A stretch of DNA of 63,582 nucleotides, taken from Phycisphaerae bacterium. GTDB taxonomy: Bacteria; Planctomycetota; Phycisphaerae; Phycisphaerales; UBA1924. A model generated the notes under the pieces. That model did no database searches, was not told the origin of the DNA, and saw only the letters and a program-made list of their open reading frames with translations. This document shows positions 16,582-25,012 of this stretch, piece by piece. The stretch is taken from contig VGXM01000016.1 in assembly GCA_016873295.1 (NCBI GenBank), positions 1 through 63,582 on the forward strand, written 5' to 3'. Positions within the stretch are counted from its first letter, which is position 1. Every line of letters starts with the position of its first letter. The position numbers and the translations under genes are program-made.

Positions 16582-18219
16582 GTGAGCACCGATCCGGGCC
16601 ACGCCGACGGCGTTCCCGCCCTCGGTTCGGCCGTCCGAACCACCGGCGCCGTCACGCTGGTCTCGCGCCTGGGCGGGCTGGCCCGCGATGTGATCGTGGT
16701 CCGGATCTTCGGCGATACCGCGATCGGGTCGGCCTTCGCCGCGGCCTTCGCCATCCCCAACACGTTCCGACGCCTCTTCGGCGAGGGCGCACTCTCCGCC
16801 GCCTTCCTTCCCCAATACGCCCAGGCCCAGAGGCACGACCCCGAGGTCGCGGCCCGGTTCGCCGGGCTGGTCGTCGCCGCCCTGGGGCTGGCCACCGCCG
16901 CCCTCACGATCGCGGCCGAGGTCGTGCTCCTGCTGGTCCTGCTGCTCGGTCCGCACTCCGTCGATCGGTCCCTGTCGCTGCGGCTCATCATGGTCATGCT
17001 GCCCTTCATGCCGCTGATCTGCATGGCGGCGATCCTGGGCGGCATGCTCCAGGTCCACGGGCGCTTCGGCCCCGCCGCCAGCGGCCCCATCGTTCTCAAC
17101 GCCTTCATCATCGCCGTCGGCGCCTGGCACCTGGCCTTGGGCACGTTCGCGACCGAGCCCACCGCGTATCTCCTGGGCGCCGCGACGGTGCTGTCGGGCG
17201 TGACGCAGGCGGGGTGGTTCGCGCTCCTGCTCCGCGCCCATCTTCGGCGCCCCCGCCTCACGCCCGACGCCGTGCACCGCGCCCGCGTCACGCTCCGCAG
17301 GTTCGTCCCCGTGGCGCTCGGGCTGGGCACGCTCCAGCTCAACGGCTTTGTCGACATGCTCATCGCCATGTGGCCCATCTGGGTCGGCCCCAGGCTCCTC
17401 GGGCGGGCCTACCCCCTCGACGAGGCCTCCAACGTCATCCTCGCCAGCGCCCAGAAGCTCTACCAGTTCCCCCTCGGCGTCTTCGGCATCGCCGTCGCCG
17501 CCGCCGTCTTCCCCATGCTCGCCCGCGCCGCCGACGAGCCCCATCGCTTCGAGCAGATCCTCCGCCGCGGCCTCCGCCTCTCGCTGTTCATCGGGCTCCC
17601 CGCCAGCCTCGGGCTGGTGCTGGTTCGGCACGACGTCACGCTGGCGCTGTTCGGCGGCGGCTCCACGGGCTTCTCCCCCGAGGGGGTCGATCGCGCCGCC
17701 GCCGTCGTCCTCGGCTTCGCCCCCGCCGTCTGGGCCTACTCGCTCAACCACGTCTTCACCCGCGCCTTCTACGCCCGGGGCGACACGGCCACGCCCGTCT
17801 ACGTCGCCATCGCCGCCGTCGGGCTCAACGTCGCCCTCAACCTCACGCTGATCTGGCCCCTCCGCGAGGCCGGGCTTGCCTGGTCCACCGCCGCCTCCGC
17901 CATGGCTCAGACCGCCGCCCTCGCCTGGCTCTGCGCGCGTCGCCTGCGCGTGGCGCCCCTCGACTGGGCGACGGCCCGCGCGGTCGCGAGGATCGCCGCC
18001 GCCTCGCTCCTCATGGGGGTCGCCGTGTGGGGCGTCGGGCGTGCCCTCCAGCAGGCCAACCTGTCCCTCTCTCCGTGGTGGGGCGCGCTGGTGCGGCTGG
18101 CCGCGATGACCGGCGTGGGCGGCGTGTCGTACCTGGCCTTCGCCCGCCTGCTCGGCGCCCCGGAGCTTGCCTGGATGCTCGCGCGCTCCGTCGCCCGCAA
18201 CGGAGCCGCGACGCCATGA
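16582..18219 (+). CDS. murJ: MurJ/MviN lipid II-type flippase
   Basis: A 545-residue protein with about 14 hydrophobic segments and the MurJ signatures SRLGGLARDVIVVRIFG, AFAIPNTFRRLFGEGALSAA and NHVFTRAFYARGDTATPVYV. MurJ flips lipid-linked muropeptide precursors across the inner membrane; in polysaccharide loci MOP-superfamily relatives act as Wzx flippases. GTG 16582 is chosen because CCGGAG lies upstream and the conserved sequence starts shortly after; ATG 16528 is an alternative. The stop overlaps the next gene by ATGA. Confidence 0.92.
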   Translation: MSTDPGHADGVPALGSAVRTTGAVTLVSRLGGLARDVIVVRIFGDTAIGSAFAAAFAIPNTFRRLFGEGALSAAFLPQYAQAQRHDPEVAARFAGLVVAALGLATAALTIAAEVVLLLVLLLGPHSVDRSLSLRLIMVMLPFMPLICMAAILGGMLQVHGRFGPAASGPIVLNAFIIAVGAWHLALGTFATEPTAYLLGAATVLSGVTQAGWFALLLRAHLRRPRLTPDAVHRARVTLRRFVPVALGLGTLQLNGFVDMLIAMWPIWVGPRLLGRAYPLDEASNVILASAQKLYQFPLGVFGIAVAAAVFPMLARAADEPHRFEQILRRGLRLSLFIGLPASLGLVLVRHDVTLALFGGGSTGFSPEGVDRAAAVVLGFAPAVWAYSLNHVFTRAFYARGDTATPVYVAIAAVGLNVALNLTLIWPLREAGLAWSTAASAMAQTAALAWLCARRLRVAPLDWATARAVARIAAASLLMGVAVWGVGRALQQANLSLSPWWGALVRLAAMTGVGGVSYLAFARLLGAPELAWMLARSVARNGAATP

Positions 18220-19052
18220 CCATCGACCTCCGGGGCAGGCCCATCGTCATCACCGGCGCCTCGAGCGGCATCGGCGCCGCCACGGCCCTCGCCTGCGCCC
18301 GGGCCGGCATGCCCCTGATGCTCGCGGCCCGTCGCGCGGATCGGCTCCACGCCATCGCCGACCGCGCCCGGCGCCTGGGCGTCGACGCCGACCTCTTCGC
18401 CCTCGACGTCGCCGACGAGCCCCGCTGCCGCGAACTCATCGACCGCGCCTGGCGGCGCTTCGGGCGCGTCCACGCCGTCTTCGCCAACGCCGGGTTCGCC
18501 GAGGAAGCCCCGCTCACGCACGCCATGCCCGACCGCGCCGTCCGCGAGACGTTCGAGACCAACTTCTTCGGCAGCCTCAACGTCCTGCGACCCGCGATCG
18601 AGCGCCAGCTCGCCGAGTCCTGGTCCCCCGGCTCGCCCATCCGCGGGCACATGCTCATGTGCTCCAGTTGCCTGGCCAGGCTCGGTGCGCCCGCGTACGC
18701 CGCCTACTCCGCCAGCAAGGCCATGCAAGACCACTTCGCCCGCGCCATGCGCGTCGAGCTGTGGGACAGGGGCATCCGTGTCTCCGGCGTCCACCCCATC
18801 GGCACGCGCACCGAGTTCTTCGACAAGGTCGCCGACCGCGGCGGGCGCCTCGTCGGCAGGCCCCCGGGCCGCTTCATGCAGCCACCCGAGCGCGTCGCGA
18901 GCGCCGTGCTGCGCTGCCTCCGCCGCCCGCGGGGCGAGGTGTGGACCTCCCACCCCGTCCGCATCGTCCTGGCCCTCACCGGGCTGGTCCCGGGCCTGAC
19001 CGACCGCGCCCTGGTCCGCGCCTACCGCCGCCGCGCTCAGCACCCGCCTTGA
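18216..19052 (+). CDS. Short-chain dehydrogenase/reductase
   Basis: A classical SDR of 278 residues with the nucleotide-binding motif TGASSGIG near residue 13, the N-A-G strand VFANAG and the catalytic Ser plus YSASK (YAAYSASKAMQDH). The substrate is unknown. It is translationally coupled to murJ through an ATGA overlap. Its last 77 bp overlap the end of ispF on the opposite strand, so the two genes converge tail on tail. Confidence 0.88.
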   Translation: MTIDLRGRPIVITGASSGIGAATALACARAGMPLMLAARRADRLHAIADRARRLGVDADLFALDVADEPRCRELIDRAWRRFGRVHAVFANAGFAEEAPLTHAMPDRAVRETFETNFFGSLNVLRPAIERQLAESWSPGSPIRGHMLMCSSCLARLGAPAYAAYSASKAMQDHFARAMRVELWDRGIRVSGVHPIGTRTEFFDKVADRGGRLVGRPPGRFMQPPERVASAVLRCLRRPRGEVWTSHPVRIVLALTGLVPGLTDRALVRAYRRRAQHPP

Positions 19053-19584
19053 GGCCTCCAAACCTCGATGCCTCGATGCCTTCCAGCAGCACCACCGCGT
19101 GCACCTCGACCGCCCGCCCCTCCCCCACCGCGTCGACGCCCTCGTGCGACTTGCCCTTGACGTTCACGCGCTCCGGCGGCACGCCCAGCAGCGACGCGAT
19201 GTGGGCCCGCATGCGATCCTTCAACGCCGCCAGCCTCGGTCGCTCCAGGATCACCGTCGCATCGAGGCTGGCGACCCCGAACCCGGCCTGCGCCGCCCGA
19301 CGGCAGGCCTCCGCCAAGAACACCGCGGAGTCCTGCGAGCGGTGCCGAGGGTCGTCGTCCGGGAAGAGTTGCCCGATGTCAGGCTGCGCCAGCGCCCCGA
19401 GGATCGCGTCGGTGATCGCGTGGAGCAGCGCGTCGCCGTCGGAGTGGGCGATCGGGCCGCGGTCGCTTTCGAGGTGTACGCCGCCGAGCACAAGGGGCTG
19501 GCCTGGCCCGGCCGGCGGCCGCGGCTCCAGGCGGTGGAGGTCATACCCGTGCCCGATCAGCGTCCTTGGACGATCCGACCGCAT
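18976..19584 (-). CDS. ispF: 2-C-methyl-D-erythritol 2,4-cyclodiphosphate synthase
   Basis: The MEP-pathway enzyme that cyclises CDP-methylerythritol phosphate to make isoprenoid precursors. The start region GHGYDLHRL carries the Asp and His metal ligands, followed by HSDGDALLHAITDAILGA, the phosphate and metal site, and VNVKGKSHEGVDAVGEGRAVE. ATG 19584 is chosen because TACAGT lies 7 nt upstream; the upstream Met at 19614 adds only 10 unconserved residues. The roughly 35-residue C-terminal Gly/Arg-rich tail, mostly inside the overlap with the SDR gene, is not part of the usual 160-residue fold. Confidence 0.94.
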   Translation of the reverse strand: MRSDRPRTLIGHGYDLHRLEPRPPAGPGQPLVLGGVHLESDRGPIAHSDGDALLHAITDAILGALAQPDIGQLFPDDDPRHRSQDSAVFLAEACRRAAQAGFGVASLDATVILERPRLAALKDRMRAHIASLLGVPPERVNVKGKSHEGVDAVGEGRAVEVHAVVLLEGIEASRFGGLKAGAERGGGRRGPGRGRSGPGPAR

Positions 19585-19591
19585 CGGGGCG

Positions 19592-19597
19592 ACTGTA
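19592..19597 (-). promoter_or_regulatory. -10 hexamer TACAGT upstream of ispF
   Basis: On the minus strand TACAGT ends 7 nt before the ATG at 19584 and no Shine-Dalgarno sequence is visible, which suggests a leaderless ispF mRNA. Confidence 0.45.
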
Positions 19598-19753
19598 CGG
19601 CCGGATCGGGTCACGGTCGGGGGTCGATCTTGTCGATACCGGACGTACCGCCCGCCGGAGGGCTACATTGGCGGCGGATTCCCGGATAACGATGGTGACC
19701 CGATCAAAGACCAACCGCCGACGCCAACCCGCTCGGCAGCGCAAGGGTGATCG

Positions 19754-20383
19754 ATGAACAACTCCCGCTCAGTCCAGCGAGGCGCCGCCACTTCAGCCCT
19801 GCTCGCCGCCTTGGCCCTCGGCGGTTGCGGCATGTGGGGAGGCGGGGCCTACCGCCCGGGCGGCTCGGGCTACTCCGACGACACGTACACCTACGTCAGC
19901 GAGGCCTGGGCGCCGACCAATGTCTCGCTGGTCGATACGCGCACGGGGCAGACGCTGTGGTCCGTCGAGATCCCCGTGGGCCAGCAGTGCGTAATCCGCT
20001 TCCACCGCGGCGCCGAGCCCGACAACGAGGTCCTCCCCGACACCATGCGCTGGCAGCTCATGACCGCGGGCAGGGAGACTGGCGACCTCTTCAGCATCGC
20101 CCCCGTCCCCCCGGCGTCGGCGCGCCGCGTCGACGTCGCCCTCCGCCGGTCGCCCGAGATGCCCACGCGCCCGCAGCCCGGACCGCTCGCCGCCGCGGAT
20201 GGGCCGCCGCCGCCCCCGGCCTCGCGCCGCGAGATCGAGCCCACCCCGATGTCGCCCGCGCCGGACCCGCTCGCGCCTCGCGCGCCCCGGCCCGCGCCCG
20301 CGGCGGCGCCACCGGCCGAGCCGGCCCCCGCGCCGCAGGCGCCCGTGGTCCCGCCGGGCCGGCGCAAGATCCCGGTTCCCTGA
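19754..20383 (+). CDS. Small Pro-rich lipoprotein with C-terminal RKIPVP
   Basis: An unrecognised 209-residue protein. A signal peptide ends in the lipobox LGGC (Cys at about 25). A compact domain follows (about 45-130) with WAPTNVSLVDTRTGQTLWSV and VGQQCVIRF, then a Pro/Ala-rich tail of about 80 residues. The tail ends in GRRKIPVP. The same last six residues, RKIPVP, end the unrelated TolC-like lipoprotein at 34074-36032. AAGGGTGA before the ATG is a good ribosome-binding site. It is divergent from ispF and upstream of the kynurenine genes, from which it is separated by a promoter. Confidence 0.75.
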   Translation: MNNSRSVQRGAATSALLAALALGGCGMWGGGAYRPGGSGYSDDTYTYVSEAWAPTNVSLVDTRTGQTLWSVEIPVGQQCVIRFHRGAEPDNEVLPDTMRWQLMTAGRETGDLFSIAPVPPASARRVDVALRRSPEMPTRPQPGPLAAADGPPPPPASRREIEPTPMSPAPDPLAPRAPRPAPAAAPPAEPAPAPQAPVVPPGRRKIPVP

Positions 20384-20413
20384 CCGGGGTGCCATCGCCG
20401 CCGGGCCGGGCCG

Positions 20414-20419
20414 TATACT
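20414..20419 (+). promoter_or_regulatory. -10 hexamer TATACT of the kynurenine plus-strand unit
   Basis: TATACT lies about 38 nt before the dioxygenase ATG, leaving a leader of about 30 nt that contains the ribosome-binding site CGGAGG. It probably drives the dioxygenase and the decarboxylase behind it. Confidence 0.55.
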
Positions 20420-20457
20420 CGCCGTTCGCGTTCCACGCCGACTCCGGAGGATGCCAC

Positions 20458-21078
20458 ATGCCCACGATCTCCAAGCTCCACCTCGACCGGTGGATCGCCA
20501 GGAACCGCAAGCACCTCAAGCCGCCGGTCTCCAACCGCCAGCTCTTCGCCGAGTCCAAGGACGCGATCGTCTTCGTGTCCGGCGGCCCCAACACCCGCAA
20601 CGACTACCACGTCAACCCGACCGAGGAGCTCTTCTACCAGCTCAAGGGCGACATTGCCGTGCGCATCCGCCCGCTCGACGGCTCCAAGCCCCACGAAGTC
20701 ATCATCAAGGAGGGCGAGCTGTACCTGCTGCCCCGCTGGGTGCCCCACCGCCCGCAGCGCCCCGCCGGGACGCTGGGGCTCATCATCGAGTTCCCGCGCG
20801 GCTTCGACGCCGAGGGCAACCCCCAGTTCGATGGCCTGCGCTGGTACTGCCCCACGTGCGACAGGCTGGTCCACGAGGCGCGCTGGGTCCTCAACAAGAT
20901 CGACGAGGACCTGAAGGTGATCATGGAGGACTTCTGGGGCGGGCCGCCCGAACGCCGCACCTGCAAGTCCTGCGGCACCGTCATCGAGCGAGCGGGCGCG
21001 ATCCAGGTCAAGGGCGGCAAGGTCAGCGCCGCTCGCGCACCCGCCAAGCCGCGCCGCAAGCGGCTCTCGCGGCGGTGA
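20458..21078 (+). CDS. 3-Hydroxyanthranilate 3,4-dioxygenase
   Basis: This enzyme opens the ring of 3-hydroxyanthranilate to 2-amino-3-carboxymuconate semialdehyde (nbaC/haaO in other bacteria). It is a cupin of 206 residues. The Fe ligands are in DYHVNPTEELFYQ (His, Glu) and PRWVPHRPQRP (His). A C-terminal rubredoxin-like site, CPTCD plus CKSCG, is typical of the bacterial form. ATG 20458 follows CCGGAGG by 7 nt. The C-terminal 30 residues are Lys/Arg-rich. The next gene starts 4 nt after the stop. Confidence 0.94.
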   Translation: MPTISKLHLDRWIARNRKHLKPPVSNRQLFAESKDAIVFVSGGPNTRNDYHVNPTEELFYQLKGDIAVRIRPLDGSKPHEVIIKEGELYLLPRWVPHRPQRPAGTLGLIIEFPRGFDAEGNPQFDGLRWYCPTCDRLVHEARWVLNKIDEDLKVIMEDFWGGPPERRTCKSCGTVIERAGAIQVKGGKVSAARAPAKPRRKRLSRR

Positions 21079-21082
21079 CCCG

Positions 21083-22168
21083 GTGCCCGCCCCGCTCCGC
21101 AAGATCGACCTGCACACCCACATCCTGCCCGAGACCTGGCCGAGCTGGACGGCCCGGACCGGCTACGCGGGCTGGGTCGAACTCGCCCACGAGCAACCCG
21201 GGTGCGCACGGATGCGGCGCACCACCAGCGTCGACGGCTCCACGCCCCCCCAGCCGTTCCGCGACGTCCGGGCGGACCTCTGGGACCCCGGACGCCGGAT
21301 CGAGCGCATGGACGCCACGGGCGTCTCGCTCCAGGCCCTCAGCACGGTCCCGATCATGTTCTCCTACTGGGCCCGCCCCGGCGACGCCCACGACCTGTCG
21401 CGGCTGCTCAACGACCACGTCGCCGAGGTCGTGGCCGCCCACCCCGACCGCTTCGTCGGCCTGGGCACGCTGCCCATGCAGGACCCAGACCTGGCCCGCC
21501 TGGAGCTTGACCGCTGCGCCCGCGACCTCGGCCTGCACGGGGTCCAGATCGGCACCAACGTCAACGGGCGGAACTTCGACGACCCCGGCATCGCGGCGGT
21601 GCTCGCCCACGCACAGGACCTCGGGGCCGCGGTCTTCGTGCATCCCTGGGACATGCTCCAGCACGGCCGCGGGGCGGACGGGGCCGCGATCGACCGCATG
21701 CCCCGCTACTGGCTCCCCTGGCTCGTCGGCATGCCCGCCGAGACCGCCCTGGCCATCTGCACCGCGATCTTCAGCGGGCTGCTGGACCGCCTGCCCCGCC
21801 TGCGACTCTGCTTCGCCCACGGCGGGGGCTCGTTCCCCGGCACGCTCGGGCGCATCGCCCACGGGCACGCGTGCAGGCCCGACCTGGTCGCCGTCGACAA
21901 CCCGCGGCCGCCGTCGGCCTACCTGGCCAAGCCCACCGGCGAGCCCGCCCGCTTCTACGTCGACTCGCTCGTCCACGACGCCGATGCGCTCCGACTGCTG
22001 CTCCGCCTCTTCACCGACCGGCGCGTGATGCTCGGCTCCGATTTCCCCTTCCCCCTGGGCGAAGACCGCCCCGGGGCCCTCATCGAGTCGATGGGCGACC
22101 TGCCGGAGGTCACGACCCACCGCCTCCTCGCGGGCACCGCCGCCGAGTTCCTCGCGCTGGATCGCTGA
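21083..22168 (+). CDS. 2-Amino-3-carboxymuconate-6-semialdehyde decarboxylase
   Basis: An amidohydrolase-family Zn decarboxylase (ACMSD, nbaD) of 361 residues. It converts the dioxygenase product to 2-aminomuconate semialdehyde and so diverts it from quinolinate/NAD formation. Metal-binding motif DLHTHILPETWP lies near the N-terminus. FVGLGTLPMQD, VFVHPWDM, CFAHGGGSFPGTLGR and MLGSDFPFPLG follow in the expected order. The GTG start lies four bases after the dioxygenase stop, so translation is probably coupled. Confidence 0.94.
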   Translation: MPAPLRKIDLHTHILPETWPSWTARTGYAGWVELAHEQPGCARMRRTTSVDGSTPPQPFRDVRADLWDPGRRIERMDATGVSLQALSTVPIMFSYWARPGDAHDLSRLLNDHVAEVVAAHPDRFVGLGTLPMQDPDLARLELDRCARDLGLHGVQIGTNVNGRNFDDPGIAAVLAHAQDLGAAVFVHPWDMLQHGRGADGAAIDRMPRYWLPWLVGMPAETALAICTAIFSGLLDRLPRLRLCFAHGGGSFPGTLGRIAHGHACRPDLVAVDNPRPPSAYLAKPTGEPARFYVDSLVHDADALRLLLRLFTDRRVMLGSDFPFPLGEDRPGALIESMGDLPEVTTHRLLAGTAAEFLALDR

Positions 22169-22248
22169 CCCCCGGCCCGCACCGCCACGACCCTCCCGAG
22201 AAAGGGGGCGGCCGCGGACGCAGGCACGTCGGGGGCGCACGGGGCGGC

Positions 22249-22254
22249 GATAAT
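22249..22254 (+). promoter_or_regulatory. -10 hexamer GATAAT for a leaderless SDR transcript
   Basis: GATAAT ends 6 nt before the ATG at 22261. No Shine-Dalgarno sequence precedes the ATG. This separates the SDR and dehydrogenase from the preceding two genes as a second transcription unit. Confidence 0.6.
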
Positions 22255-22260
22255 CGACGC

Positions 22261-23049
22261 ATGGACATCGATCTGTCGGGACGCCGGGCCATGGTGTGCG
22301 GGTCGACGCAGGGCATCGGGCTGGCGGCGGCCACGGAACTCGCCGCCCTCGGCGCCGAGGTCACGCTCGTGGCACGCGACGAGGCCCGGCTCCGGGAGGC
22401 ATGCGCGACCCTCCCCGCCCCCGCGGGCCAGCGCCACGGGCACCTCGCGGTTGACTTCGCCGATCCCCCCGAGGTCGGACGCCGGGTCTCCGCCCGGGCC
22501 CAGGCCGAGCGCCCCTGGCACATCCTCGTGCATAACACCGGCGGCCCGCCCGCGGGCCCGGCGTCCGAGGCCACCCCCGACGCGCTCCGGCGGGCCTTTG
22601 ACATGCACGTCGTCAGCGGGCAGGCGCTCCTCACCGCCCTCCTGCCGGGCATGAAGGCCGCCGGCTGGGGCCGCATCGTCAACGTCATCTCCACCAGCGT
22701 CAAGGCGCCGATCCCGGGGCTGGGCGTCTCCAACACCATCCGCGCCGCGGTCGCCAACTGGGCCAAGACCCTCGCCGGCGAGCTCGGTCGCTTCGGCATC
22801 ACCGTCAACAACGTCCTCCCGGGGTTCACCGACACCGCCCGCCTCGCCGAGCTCTTCCAGGCCAGGGCCGCCAGGTCGGGCCTGACCGTTGAGCGCGTGC
22901 GCGACGACGCCATCGCCGGGATCCCCGCCGGGCGCCTGGGGCGGCCCGACGAGATCGGCGCCGCGGTGGCCTTCCTCTGCACCAACGCCGCGGCGTACAT
23001 CAACGGCGCCAACCTCGTGGTCGACGGCGGTCGCACGCCCTCCCTGTGA
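22261..23049 (+). CDS. Atypical SDR of the kynurenine island, lacking the catalytic Tyr
   Basis: A 262-residue Rossmann protein of the 3-oxoacyl-ACP-reductase-like SDR group. The nucleotide motif is CGSTQGIG (13-20) and the NAG position reads HNTGG. The expected YxxxK is replaced by S157-N-T-I-R161, though the Ser region STS (144-146) is kept. This matches a known subgroup that lacks the catalytic tetrad. The C-terminus FLCTNAAAYINGANLVVDGG is typical. Its position between the decarboxylase and the dehydrogenase suggests a role in aminomuconate metabolism, but the reaction is unknown. Confidence 0.88.
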   Translation: MDIDLSGRRAMVCGSTQGIGLAAATELAALGAEVTLVARDEARLREACATLPAPAGQRHGHLAVDFADPPEVGRRVSARAQAERPWHILVHNTGGPPAGPASEATPDALRRAFDMHVVSGQALLTALLPGMKAAGWGRIVNVISTSVKAPIPGLGVSNTIRAAVANWAKTLAGELGRFGITVNNVLPGFTDTARLAELFQARAARSGLTVERVRDDAIAGIPAGRLGRPDEIGAAVAFLCTNAAAYINGANLVVDGGRTPSL

Positions 23050-23062
23050 GCGAGGAGCACCC

Positions 23063-24535
23063 ATGGAGCGCCTGACCAACTTCATCGCCGGTGAGCATCG
23101 ACCCCCCGAGTCCGGGCAGTGGCTCGACGTCGTCGAGCCCGCCACCGGCGCCGTCTACGCCCAGGCCCCCGATTCCGACGCGAGCGACGTCGAGCGGGCG
23201 GTGTCGGCGGCGGCGGCGGCGTTCCCCGCGTGGAGCGCCGTCCCCGCGCCCGAGCGTTCCCGCGTCCTCTTCCGGCTCGCCGACCTGCTCGAATCCAACG
23301 CCGAGCGCCTCGCCCGCGCCGAGTCCGTCGACACCGGCAAGCCCATCGCGCTCGCCCGACGCGTGGACGTGCCGCGCTCGATCGCCAACCTCCGCTTCTT
23401 CGCCGGGGCCGTCCTGCACGCCGCCGGCGAGATGTTCGAGACCGACACCCCCGCCGCGGGCGGCGCCGAACGAGCCCTCAACTACACGCTCCGCCGACCG
23501 CGGGGCGTCGCCGGCCTCATCACCCCCTGGAACCTCCCGCTCTACCTGCTCACCTGGAAGATCGCCCCGGCCCTGGCGACCGGCAACACCGTCGTCGCCA
23601 AGCCCAGCGAGGTCACGCCCATGACGGCCCACCTGCTCACGGGGCTGGCCCGCGAGGCGGGCCTCCCGCCCGGCGTGCTCAACGTCGTCCACGGGCGGGG
23701 CGACCAGCCCGGCGCCGCCCTCGTCGCCCACCCCGACGTCCCCACCCTCAGCTTCACCGGCTCCACGCGCGTCGGGCGCTGGATCGCCCGCACCGCCGGC
23801 GACCTGCTCAAACGCGTCTCCCTCGAGCTGGGCGGCAAGAACCCCTTCGTCGTCTTCGACGACGCCGACCTCGACGACGCCGCACGGACCGCCGCACGCG
23901 CCGCCTTCACCAACCAGGGCCAGGTCTGCCTCTGCGGCTCGCGCCTGATCGTCCACCGCGCCGTCGCCGACCGCGTCGTCGACGCCCTCGCGGCCTGGTG
24001 CGCCCAGGTCCGCATCGGCGACCCCCTCGACGACGCCACCGACTTCGGCGCCCTCACCAGCGATGACCACCTCCACAAGGTCGCGGGCATGGTCGAGGAG
24101 GCCCGGCGCCTGGGCGGACGCGTCGTCTGCGGCGGGGCCCGCGTGCCGCCGGCCCGGCTCCCCGCCCGCTGCGGGGGCGGCGCCTTCTACCTCCCCACCG
24201 TCGTCACGGGCCTCGACCCCGCCTGCCGCGTCGAGCAGGAGGAGATCTTCGGCCCCGTGGTCACCGTGCAGACCTTCGACACCGAGGACCAGGCCATCGC
24301 GCTCGCCAACGCCACGCCCTACGGGCTCGCGGCCACGCTCTTCACCCGCGACGTCTCCCGCGCCCACCGCGCCGCCGCCGCCCTCGACGCCGGCGTCGTC
24401 TGGGTCAACTGCTGGATGCTCCGCGACCTGCGCACGCCCTTCGGCGGCACGAAGCAGTCGGGCGTCGGACGCGAGGGAGGTGCCGAGGCCCTCCGCTTCT
24501 TCACCGAGCCCCGGAACGTCTGCCTCCGCCTATAG
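23063..24535 (+). CDS. 2-Aminomuconate-6-semialdehyde dehydrogenase (ALDH family)
   Basis: A 490-residue NAD-dependent aldehyde dehydrogenase. Visible are TPWNLPLYLLTWKIAPAL, the FTGSTRVGR cofactor loop, the catalytic Glu in LELGGKNPFVVF, the nucleophile Cys in NQGQVCLCGSR and EEIFGPVVTV. The substrate is assigned from the island: it oxidises 2-aminomuconate semialdehyde to 2-aminomuconate (nbaE, ALDH8-like). The sequence alone would also fit related betaine or hydroxymuconic semialdehyde dehydrogenases. GAGGAG precedes the ATG and the gene follows the SDR after 13 nt. It converges with the deaminase gene. Confidence 0.9.
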   Translation: MERLTNFIAGEHRPPESGQWLDVVEPATGAVYAQAPDSDASDVERAVSAAAAAFPAWSAVPAPERSRVLFRLADLLESNAERLARAESVDTGKPIALARRVDVPRSIANLRFFAGAVLHAAGEMFETDTPAAGGAERALNYTLRRPRGVAGLITPWNLPLYLLTWKIAPALATGNTVVAKPSEVTPMTAHLLTGLAREAGLPPGVLNVVHGRGDQPGAALVAHPDVPTLSFTGSTRVGRWIARTAGDLLKRVSLELGGKNPFVVFDDADLDDAARTAARAAFTNQGQVCLCGSRLIVHRAVADRVVDALAAWCAQVRIGDPLDDATDFGALTSDDHLHKVAGMVEEARRLGGRVVCGGARVPPARLPARCGGGAFYLPTVVTGLDPACRVEQEEIFGPVVTVQTFDTEDQAIALANATPYGLAATLFTRDVSRAHRAAAALDAGVVWVNCWMLRDLRTPFGGTKQSGVGREGGAEALRFFTEPRNVCLRL

Positions 24536-24547
24536 ACCCAGCCCCGG

Positions 24548-24979
24548 TCACACCGTCGCGATCACCTTCACCTCGAAGTGGATCGGCGTCCGCCCCGCCC
24601 GCGGCAACGCGCCGACCTCGACCGTCGTGCGGGTCGGGGAGTTCGCACCCCTGGGGAAGTACTCGCCCCACAGCGCGTTGTATGCCGCGAAGTCCCGCGC
24701 CATGTCCGTCAGGAACACCGTCACGTCGACGATGTTCTCCCAGCGTGACCCCGCCTCCTCGAGCACCGTGCGCACGTTGTCGAAGCACGCCCGGATCTCC
24801 TCCCGGATGTCGTAGTCGACCAGCGCCCCCGACGCGTCGACCACCGCCCCGGGCACCTGGTCGCTGCCCCGACGCCGCGGGCCCAGCCCCGCCAGGAACA
24901 GCAATCCACCGACGCGGCGCGCATGGGCGTAGGCCCCGACAGGCTCGGCGGCCTTGACGCTGTGATGGGCCTCCGTCAT
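24548..24979 (-). CDS. RidA-family protein, probable 2-aminomuconate deaminase
   Basis: A 143-residue YjgF/RidA-fold protein with GAYAHARRVGGLLFLAGLGPR and a C-terminal core holding NSPTRTTVEV and the FEVKVIATV end. In other bacteria the 2-aminomuconate deaminase NbaF/AmnD is a RidA-family protein of the same size, and here it is next to the dehydrogenase that makes its substrate. The product would be 4-oxalocrotonate. A generic imine deaminase is the alternative. AGGAGG-like sequence precedes the ATG. It is the last gene of the minus-strand kynurenine unit. Confidence 0.85.
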   Translation of the reverse strand: MTEAHHSVKAAEPVGAYAHARRVGGLLFLAGLGPRRRGSDQVPGAVVDASGALVDYDIREEIRACFDNVRTVLEEAGSRWENIVDVTVFLTDMARDFAAYNALWGEYFPRGANSPTRTTVEVGALPRAGRTPIHFEVKVIATV

Positions 24980-25012
24980 TCGCGATCCTCCTTCGACTCC
25001 CGCCCCGCTCCG

